A stretch of 64,000 bases of DNA from Butyricicoccus sp. OM04-18BH (lineage in GTDB: Bacteria; Bacillota; Clostridia; Oscillospirales; Butyricicoccaceae): assembly GCF_003481705.1 (NCBI RefSeq), contig NZ_QULN01000001.1, positions 186,001 through 250,000 on the forward strand. The letters are read 5' to 3'. Numbering within the stretch: position 1 is the stretch's first letter; each line of letters starts with the position of its first letter. Below, piece by piece: positions 58,859-64,000 of the stretch. Below the pieces are notes generated by a model. That model did no database searches, was not told the origin of the DNA, and was given only the letters and a program-made list of their open reading frames with translations. A program made the translations under genes and the position numbers.

Positions 58859-59517
58859 TTCTATTTAGTCACAAAAGTAAATATTTTATTTGGGTGGGAT
58901 TCCTTTACTTTATATTCCCGTTATTATGTATTTCTTTTTTTGCTGATACGCAAGATTTGTGGTTCAAAAACATTTTCTCAGACAAAACATTTGTTATGCT
59001 TATTATGCCTGCATTTGTGCTTGGTGCTGTCATAATAGATTCTTCTATCAGTCCAGTTATTATGGTACGTACAAAAAATAAGTTACATTCATTTACTTTG
59101 TTGCGTGATCAGCAGTATTGGTTTGCAATAATTTATACCATTATTTGGATGCTTTCTATCATTTTCATTACTCAGATTATTTTCGGAAAAATTTATGCAA
59201 TATCCTTTTGGGGGTTAATTAGAGAATTTGCAAGATGTATTTGTGGATTTATTATATTTATAAATATATCTTTAATTATAAAAGTAAAATGCAAGAAAAA
59301 ATATATGGCAGCATCATATATTGTAGTCTATATTTTTTTTACTGCAGAAATTTTTTCGATTGTTCCACTATTAAATAAGTTTTTCCCAATTAATATATAT
59401 TTGATTTTTAGCTGGTTATTTAGAGATACTATAATAAGTTATTTAGTTATCGCCGGCTGGATAAGTGTTACATATTATCTTGGAAGAAAATCGTCCAAAA
59501 ATATGGATGTCCTTTAA
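58855..59517 (+). CDS. ABC-type membrane protein (permease candidate 2)
   Basis: A 220-residue, six-helix membrane protein (YFIWVGFLYFIFPLLCISFF, AIIYTIIWMLSIIFITQIIF, MAASYIVVYIFFTAEIFSIV). It is coupled to the first membrane gene and precedes the ATPase gene, as expected for the second half of a heterodimeric ABC-2 exporter. No family was recognised from residues alone. Confidence 0.7.
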   Translation: MILFSHKSKYFIWVGFLYFIFPLLCISFFADTQDLWFKNIFSDKTFVMLIMPAFVLGAVIIDSSISPVIMVRTKNKLHSFTLLRDQQYWFAIIYTIIWMLSIIFITQIIFGKIYAISFWGLIREFARCICGFIIFINISLIIKVKCKKKYMAASYIVVYIFFTAEIFSIVPLLNKFFPINIYLIFSWLFRDTIISYLVIAGWISVTYYLGRKSSKNMDVL

Positions 59518-59545
59518 ATGATAATAGTGTTGGAAAGAGGATATT

Positions 59546-60175
59546 ATGCTTATTAAATTACAAGATGCTACAAAAATACTTGATCACAGATTTGTAATTA
59601 ATAATATAAATTTTGAGTTTAAAAGTGGAAATATTTATGGGATTGTTGGACAAAATGGTAGTGGAAAGACAATGCTTCTACGAGCTATAGCAGGGCTAAT
59701 CTGTTTAAATCGTGGTACTATTACTGTAGATGGCAAAGTTTTGAATAAAGATATATCTTTCCCGCCTGATATAGGAATCATTATTGAAAAGCCTGAACTA
59801 TTACCATATCTTAGCGGGTTAGAGAATTTAAAATTACTTGCAGAGATAAGAAACATAATATCTTATGATGATATTAAGCATTATATGGATAAATTCGGAT
59901 TAAATTTCAACTCCAAGCAGATTGTAAAAAAATATTCTTTGGGAATGAAACAAAAATTAGGAATTATTCAAGCAATTATGGAGGATCCTTCCTTACTTCT
60001 TCTTGACGAACCATTCAATGCGCTTGATGCAGAGTCGGTAGATATTTTGCGAAGTATATTACTTCAATACAAAGAACAGGGAAAATTAATCATTTTAACT
60101 TCCCATCATCAAGAAGATATAATGTCAGTCTGTAATCAAGTTATCCATTTACAGGATGGATGCATATTAAACTGA
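59546..60175 (+). CDS. ABC transporter ATP-binding protein
   Basis: A 209-residue ATPase. Walker A GQNGSGKT is at residues 35-42, the signature is YSLGMKQKLG near 130, and Walker B is SLLLLDEPFNALD near 148-160, followed by the switch His in LTSHHQED. It powers the two membrane proteins before it. The set (secreted protein, two membrane proteins, ATPase, PadR regulator) looks like an export or self-immunity system. Confidence 0.93.
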   Translation: MLIKLQDATKILDHRFVINNINFEFKSGNIYGIVGQNGSGKTMLLRAIAGLICLNRGTITVDGKVLNKDISFPPDIGIIIEKPELLPYLSGLENLKLLAEIRNIISYDDIKHYMDKFGLNFNSKQIVKKYSLGMKQKLGIIQAIMEDPSLLLLDEPFNALDAESVDILRSILLQYKEQGKLIILTSHHQEDIMSVCNQVIHLQDGCILN

Positions 60176-60197
60176 TAGCAAAAATATCATAAAGATA

Positions 60198-60222
60198 ATG
60201 CCGCTTCAAGATGAGGCGGCAT
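60198..60222. terminator. bidirectional hairpin between convergent genes
   Basis: ATGCCGC (60198-60204) / GCGGCAT (60216-60222) with an 11-base loop, overlapping the end of the immA-like gene. The T runs on both sides are weak. Confidence 0.5.
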
Positions 60223-60664
60223 CATTTCTGTTATAAGTGGTTATAATGTATTCTACTAATTCCGGCGTTAGTCCGCATATATCGGCTATTTGATAAAGAG
60301 TATAGCCGCATTGAGCATAGTCCTGAATCTCAGTTGCTGGATGCAACAGCAGCGCCATAAAACGGTTCGCTTCTGTTTCCAGCTTGTTTACAGAATAGAG
60401 CGTGTTTGCTCTCAGAAATGGTGTATTGCTTTTCGGGTGTAAGATTGCATGTCCTAATTCGTGCGCGCATACTTGCCGCTGTCGCTCTTTTGAAAGGTCT
60501 TGATTGATATGTATGAACTTGATTCTGTGTGTGCGGCTGTAATATCCTCTGATACTTCCAAGGGGTTCGTGGAGAACTCGAATACCGAGTTTTGCAGCGA
60601 TTGTGAACGGGTCTCTGGTATCACATTTTCGGCATAACATATCGACCTTATGCTTTATTGACAA
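60206..60664 (-). CDS. immA: ImmA/IrrE family metallopeptidase
   Basis: A 152-residue zinc peptidase starting at TTG on the minus strand after GAGGTGCTGCATA. The zinc motif HELGHAILH has His68, Glu69 and His72. In ICEBs1, ImmA cleaves the repressor ImmR and induces the element; here it is encoded just downstream of an XRE repressor gene in the same orientation. TTG start and small gap suggest expression is kept low. Confidence 0.9.
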   Translation of the reverse strand: MSIKHKVDMLCRKCDTRDPFTIAAKLGIRVLHEPLGSIRGYYSRTHRIKFIHINQDLSKERQRQVCAHELGHAILHPKSNTPFLRANTLYSVNKLETEANRFMALLLHPATEIQDYAQCGYTLYQIADICGLTPELVEYIITTYNRNDAASS

Positions 60665-60681
60665 TATGCAGCACCTCTATT

Positions 60682-61107
60682 TCATTTCCGGTACTTTTTT
60701 GGAGTAAACTTTTGCTTGGCAATCCGTTTGGAAATTTCAAGCTGGTTTTGCAGGCTAATGCGCAGGAGTTCCCGCGTTTCATCGTCGATTGGCTCACCAT
60801 CAAACATCAGGCTTGCTTCGGCGTCGCCAAGATCACCTAAAATCATATCCAGTCTTTTTGCTATGTCACGCTCGTCCCGCCTTGTCAGGACGGGCGTTTC
60901 TTTTTGCTCCATGTTAAGTAAAAATTCAATCGGCACATTTAGGTAATCGGCAATTTTTGAAAGGTTTTTAGTAGAAAGGTTTTTCTTTCGTCCCACTTTG
61001 AGATCGGACAGCGATGCACGGCTTATTTTACATTGCCTGCATAGCTCTGTAACTGTAATTCCTTTTTCCGCGCACAATGCAGCTATTTTGTTGTACAACT
61101 CTGACAT
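60682..61107 (-). CDS. XRE-family repressor (ImmR-like)
   Basis: A 141-residue protein. The ATG at 61107 (MSELYNKIAALCAEKG) follows GACGGGTGATTTT; longer starts have no such site. The HTH is at about residues 8-62 (ITVTELCRQCKISRASLSDL, KNLSTKNLSKIADYLNVPIE). The C-terminal half (about 80-141) is charged and helical, a likely target of ImmA cleavage. It faces a strong promoter at 61167-61195 that carries ACGTAA/TTACGT half-sites, consistent with repression. Confidence 0.87.
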   Translation of the reverse strand: MSELYNKIAALCAEKGITVTELCRQCKISRASLSDLKVGRKKNLSTKNLSKIADYLNVPIEFLLNMEQKETPVLTRRDERDIAKRLDMILGDLGDAEASLMFDGEPIDDETRELLRISLQNQLEISKRIAKQKFTPKKYRK

Positions 61108-61141
61108 AAAATCACCCGTCCATTTGTAGTATATGCCAAAA

Positions 61142-61222
61142 TTACGTAAAAACGAAATTTTACACGTTGACACTTACGCGACAGAATAATATAATTCACT
61201 CATAGATTTCGCTAAAACGTAA
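61142..61222 (+). promoter_or_regulatory. consensus promoter with operator-like repeats
   Basis: TTGACA (61167-61172), 17-bp spacer, TATAAT (61190-61195): a perfect sigma-A promoter pointing right. A palindrome TTACGTAA is at 61142-61149 and another ACGTAA at 61217-61222, flanking it like operators. It should drive the HTH gene at 61288 and the structured region beyond it, under control of the divergent XRE repressor. Confidence 0.8.
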
Positions 61223-61287
61223 TTTATAGAACAAATATATAATATTACACTTTTATGTAAATGTCAATAGAAAGGAAGTAGTTGACC

Positions 61288-61527
61288 ATGAAAAAAAGGG
61301 AACTTTGCTCGTTTGGTAAAAAAATTAACCATCGGCTTATTGCTCTTGAGCAAAGCAAAGGCTGGCTGATCGAAGAAGTCAAGCGGCACACAGGGTTATA
61401 TTTTGACCGCTCCTATCTTCGCAAAATCGAAACCGGACAGCTTGCGACGCCGAAAATCGTGGATGCGATATGCGAAATACTTGGCATCGCTGTTCAGGGT
61501 GATTATACCAAAAGGAAAGACCAATAA
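61288..61527 (+). CDS. small HTH-type protein (Xis-like position)
   Basis: A 79-residue basic protein; the ATG at 61288 has GAAAGGAAG upstream. The helical pattern (KINHRLIALEQSKGWLIEEV, GLYFDRSYLRKIETGQLATP, KIVDAICEILGIAVQGDY) is an XRE-like HTH. As the first gene behind the repressor-controlled promoter, it takes the place of xis in ICEBs1, but its sequence looks like a regulator rather than an excisionase. Confidence 0.75.
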   Translation: MKKRELCSFGKKINHRLIALEQSKGWLIEEVKRHTGLYFDRSYLRKIETGQLATPKIVDAICEILGIAVQGDYTKRKDQ

Positions 61528-61579
61528 AATGTACTTTTTGAAAAAGGAAAGCGGATTACATATGCACCTTGAAAATTGA

Positions 61580-61940
61580 ATATACAGGCAGCAGATACAA
61601 AACTGTTTGCGCCGAGCTGCGGTACCCATGCGCGGGGACGCCGGACAAGTCCGGCAGAGCGGTAAACCATGACGGTACGAAATACGGGGCGGCACCCGTA
61701 AAGCGACGACACGCAGACAGATAATGAGACTTCCGCCCAGCCACAGACACAAGCAATGGGGGCGGCTGATGTGAGAACCACGCAGAGGTAAAACGGCCTA
61801 TGGAATCGTTCGCCAGCGATCATCTGTCTGCTTCCCCACAAGCCGGGGCGTTGAGAACAAATAGGCTTGGCAGCAGGAAAGGATGTGTCTAAAGTGTTTT
61901 AAGGTTTTGCGGCAGACGGGAGATTACTGTCTGTCGCGCG
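61580..61940 (+). ncRNA. candidate structured RNA
   Basis: A 445-bp gap without a gene contains nested complementary stretches: CAGACAGAT (61714-61722) with ATCTGTCTG (61822-61830), enclosing CCGCCC / GGGCGG (61733-61738, 61760-61765) and ATCG / CGAT (61805-61820). To the left, GTACC / GGTAC (61622-61626, 61674-61678) encloses GCCGGAC / GTCCGGC (61640-61655). ACGGG / CCCGT (61684-61699), CCCC / GGGG (61834-61848) and CAGAC / GTCTG (61913-61933) form further hairpins. It matches no tRNA, rRNA or riboswitch I know by eye. It could be a long leader regulating the next genes or a free-standing RNA of the element. Confidence 0.55.
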
Positions 61941-61973
61941 TACATCACAACAAGCAGACAGGATGTGAATGAA

Positions 61974-62234
61974 ATGCCAGATTGGGAAATCCAACCAAAG
62001 AAACATAAATACGAGGTTGGCGAACGTGTATTAGTGCGGCCCGCAATCATAGATTGTATCTGGGCAAAAACCAGTTGCCGTAAGACCGTACCTGCTACTG
62101 TTATCTTTGTCCATCCGGACGACCGGTTCATTGTAGCAGAATATCAGGTATGTGCTTCGTTCTTTGGCAGGACGGTATCTACGATACGGGAAAGTTTTTT
62201 AATTCCAAAAGTTCAGTGTTTGGAGTGGGAGTGA
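61974..62234 (+). CDS. hypothetical protein upstream of MazF-like toxin
   Basis: An 86-residue protein from the ATG at 61974 after CAGGATGTGA. It starts MPDWEIQPKKHKYEVGERVL and has beta-prone segments (TVPATVIFVHPDDRFIVAEY, CASFFGRTVSTIRESFLI). It looks like a small SH3-like barrel. It sits five bases before the PemK/MazF-like gene, where an antitoxin would be expected, but it does not resemble MazE or other AbrB-type antitoxins. It is a candidate for an unusual antitoxin. Confidence 0.6.
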   Translation: MPDWEIQPKKHKYEVGERVLVRPAIIDCIWAKTSCRKTVPATVIFVHPDDRFIVAEYQVCASFFGRTVSTIRESFLIPKVQCLEWE

Positions 62235-62239
62235 AATAA

Positions 62240-62593
62240 ATGTATAAACGTGGTGATGTGTTTTGGGCTGATCTCAGTCCTGTTATTGGTTCAGAACAGG
62301 ACGGCGTGCGTCCTGTTGTAATTTTGCAAAATGATATTGGAAACAAATACTCGCCTACGGTGATTGTAGCGCCGCTTACAAGCAATTTGCATCGGGACAA
62401 GCATCTTGTTACTCATGTGCCCGTCTGTATGCAGGGCTTGCCGCAATATTCGGTTGTGTTGTTAGAACAGATACGGACAGTAGATAAAGCACGACTGGGG
62501 AATTTTGTCGGTGTAATGGATAAAGAGACATTGAATAAGATTGATGAAAGTGTGATGTGCAGTTTGGGGCTGACGGATGGATTTAGAACATAG
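62240..62593 (+). CDS. PemK/MazF family endoribonuclease toxin
   Basis: A 117-residue protein with the MazF fold signatures: YKRGDVFWADLSPVIGSEQD at the start, GVRPVVILQND, VIVAPLTSN and VVLLEQIRTVDKARLG. It is expected to cleave mRNA. No MazE-like antitoxin lies beside it. It overlaps the next gene by 17 bases. It may serve as an addiction module or regulate element gene expression. Confidence 0.88.
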   Translation: MYKRGDVFWADLSPVIGSEQDGVRPVVILQNDIGNKYSPTVIVAPLTSNLHRDKHLVTHVPVCMQGLPQYSVVLLEQIRTVDKARLGNFVGVMDKETLNKIDESVMCSLGLTDGFRT

Positions 62594-63458
62594 AGCAATC
62601 GCCCGTCTGCGGTTGGCAGCGGAAATGAGCGAAGCCTATTACGGTAAGCCATTGATTATTACAGTGAGTGGCGGGAAAGACAGCGATATATGCCTGTACC
62701 TTGCCGCCGCTTCCGGTATCCGCTATGAGGTCATGCACAACCATACCAGCGTGGATGCACCGGAGACTGTATACCACGTGCGCGAGCAGTTCCGGCGTTT
62801 GGAGCTCGCCGGTGTGAAATGTACTGTCAATTACCCGACTTACAAGGGCGTACCGGTCAATATGTGGATGCTTATACCGCAAAAGCTGATGCCGCCCACA
62901 AGAACAGTAAGATACTGCTGTTCGGTGCTGAAAGAAAGCGGCGGCGCTGGCCGCATGATTACGACGGGTGTCCGCTGGGCGGAAAGCGCCAGCCGCCGTA
63001 CCAAACGCGGCATTTACGAGAGTATGCCGCACGATCTCAGCAAAAAGGTCATTATCAACAACGATAATGCAGATACCCGCCTTTTGTTCGAGAGCTGCAA
63101 ATTGCAGGCGAAGCGGGTCTGCAATCCCATTGTGGATTGGTCGGACTATGATGTGTGGTCGTATATCCATGCTGAGAGAATACCGATAAATCCGCTGTAT
63201 TCGTGCGGCTTCCATAGGGTCGGTTGTGTGGGTTGCCCGATGGCAGGACGTCGAATGCGTCTGTTTGAGTTCGGCCGGTATCCCACGTATCAGCGCGCCT
63301 ACATCCGTGCCTTTGAGCGAATGCTCGAAGAACGTGTTGCACGCGGCAAGCTCGACAGCACATGGCGTGCTGGGACAACTGGCGAGGATATATTCCGCTG
63401 GTGGATGCAGGACCGGAATATCGAGGGACAAATGAAGATTGAGGGCTTTGACGGATAG
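62577..63458 (+). CDS. PAPS reductase-like PP-loop enzyme
   Basis: A 293-residue protein of the phosphoadenosine phosphosulfate reductase family. The PP-loop is SGGKDSD at residues 31-37. A cysteine group CGFHRVGCVGCPMAG near residue 215 and the paired CCS near 120 suggest a metal or cluster site, as in DndC-type and phage relatives. True assimilatory reductases have a different C-terminus (ECGLH), which is absent. It probably modifies nucleic acid or a small molecule, not sulfate. The start overlaps the toxin gene. Confidence 0.85.
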   Translation: MDLEHRAIARLRLAAEMSEAYYGKPLIITVSGGKDSDICLYLAAASGIRYEVMHNHTSVDAPETVYHVREQFRRLELAGVKCTVNYPTYKGVPVNMWMLIPQKLMPPTRTVRYCCSVLKESGGAGRMITTGVRWAESASRRTKRGIYESMPHDLSKKVIINNDNADTRLLFESCKLQAKRVCNPIVDWSDYDVWSYIHAERIPINPLYSCGFHRVGCVGCPMAGRRMRLFEFGRYPTYQRAYIRAFERMLEERVARGKLDSTWRAGTTGEDIFRWWMQDRNIEGQMKIEGFDG

Positions 63459-63471
63459 AGCCCAGGTATGT

Positions 63472-63498
63472 ACCGTGCGGATTCCCGCGCGGTTTTAT
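63472..63498 (+). terminator. rho-independent terminator
   Basis: ACCGTGCGG (63472-63480) / CCGCGCGGT (63485-63493), one T-G pair, followed by TTTATTAT. It ends the toxin/PP-loop operon before the next surface-protein gene. Confidence 0.8.
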
Positions 63499-63605
63499 TA
63501 TATACACGCCAAATTTCAAGGGGGTGGTTCCAGTGTGCTACTCGGTGCATGGTTAATCCATGCAGTATCGGTTTGGAAATAAGTTTGAGATGGAGGGATG
63601 AGGAA

Positions 63606-64000
63606 ATGGATTTTTTGAAGAAACGGCTCAAGCGGCTTACGTCGATGGGGCTGGCATTGCTCTTGTCTGCGTCGGCGTTTCCGGCCACGGCCTTTGCCGC
63701 GTCGGACAGCACCAGCACGCTTGCCGAAGTAACGGCAAAGTATATCGACGCGGAAAACGGCAAGGAGATTGCCGAGCAAGAGATATATAGCGTAACACAT
63801 GAGGAACGGCAGCCGCAGGAAATCGAGAACTACACCTACGTCGATTACACGGAAAACGTCGAGTACGTCTACTCCCATAAGGATCTGACTTATATTGTCG
63901 GCTACCCGGACGAAAGCGTGCGGCCGGATGCTTCCATGACCCGTGCAGAAGCAACTACGGTCTTTTACCGTCTCTATGACGGCGAGTATCCAGAGTTTGA
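63606..64000 (+). CDS. SLH-domain surface protein, 5' part (runs off the window)
   Basis: At least 131 residues; the ATG at 63606 follows GGAGGGATGAGGAA. It has a signal peptide (RLTSMGLALLLSASAFPATA, cleavage at AFA-AS). A short linker is followed by SHKDLTYIVGYPDESVRPDA with SMTRAEATTVFYRLYDGEYP, an SLH domain at the N-terminal side. That placement differs from proteins A-C, whose SLH domains are C-terminal. The gene is cut by the window end. Confidence 0.85.
   Translation, partial: MDFLKKRLKRLTSMGLALLLSASAFPATAFAASDSTSTLAEVTAKYIDAENGKEIAEQEIYSVTHEERQPQEIENYTYVDYTENVEYVYSHKDLTYIVGYPDESVRPDASMTRAEATTVFYRLYDGEYPEF

Noticed and set aside
61765-61790. Hammerhead-like CTGATG followed by GAGAACC in the structured region
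   Set aside because: The conserved CTGATGA core and the paired GAAA are not both present, and the stems expected around them are missing.

Overview
The window looks like a piece of chromosome from a gut-type Firmicute (class Clostridia, possibly Oscillospiraceae-like). The evidence is strong Shine-Dalgarno sites with ATG/GTG/TTG starts, Firmicute-type conjugation modules, Gram-positive signal peptides and SLH-anchored surface proteins. The assignment is inferred from gene families; there is no rRNA or tRNA in the window.

Region 1 (1-26355) is the body of a Tn1549/CTn-type integrative conjugative element. It starts with small accessory genes and a copper-amine-oxidase-like secreted protein. 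A DNA-processing block follows: a giant methylase/SNF2-helicase protein that carries a tnpV gene nested out of frame, then DUF3848, DUF3991-Toprim and YodL/DUF3846 proteins. A candidate oriT and a Fic toxin/antitoxin pair come next. MobC, a MOBP-type relaxase, PcfB and an ArdC-like protein lead into the type IV secretion genes: VirD4/TraG, a pilin-like protein, a VirB6/TrbL-like protein, PrgI, VirB4, and a CHAP peptidoglycan hydrolase whose reading frame is cut by an in-frame TAG. A small DNA-binding-type protein and a serine recombinase close the region.

Region 2 (26356-39142) is a surface and signalling island. Three large tandem secreted proteins have different N-terminal passengers but end in the same 915-nt module (Flg_new-type repeat plus SLH anchor). 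The promoter of the first lies in a segment flanked by short inverted repeats, right beside the serine recombinase. A GAF-GGDEF-EAL cyclic-di-GMP protein follows.

Region 3 (39143-41300) is an AT-rich, minus-strand two-gene cassette: a HEAT-like solenoid protein and a DUF2584-like protein. It may be a defence or other accessory cassette.

Region 4 (41337-56077) is a second, unrelated conjugation module with Tn916/ICEBs1 gene order: C5 DNA methyltransferase, two YdcP (DUF961) proteins, TcpA/FtsK, an oriT, MobT, TcpD, ArdA, a radical SAM enzyme, TcpE, a VirB4-like TcpF, a CD3337-type membrane protein, CwlT-like hydrolase and TcpC.

Region 5 (56079-64000) is cargo and control. An AT-rich PadR-controlled cassette encodes secreted proteins and an ABC transporter. 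An ImmA/XRE pair stands divergent from a consensus promoter, as in the ICEBs1 switch. Beyond it lie a small HTH gene, a GC-rich stretch with nested helices that is probably a structured RNA, a lone PemK/MazF toxin, a PAPS-reductase-like enzyme and the start of a fourth SLH protein that runs off the window.

The overall picture is two conjugative systems of different ancestry standing side by side, separated by surface-protein and accessory cargo. No integrase of the usual Tn916/Tn1549 type is inside the window, so the outer ends of the elements cannot be placed.
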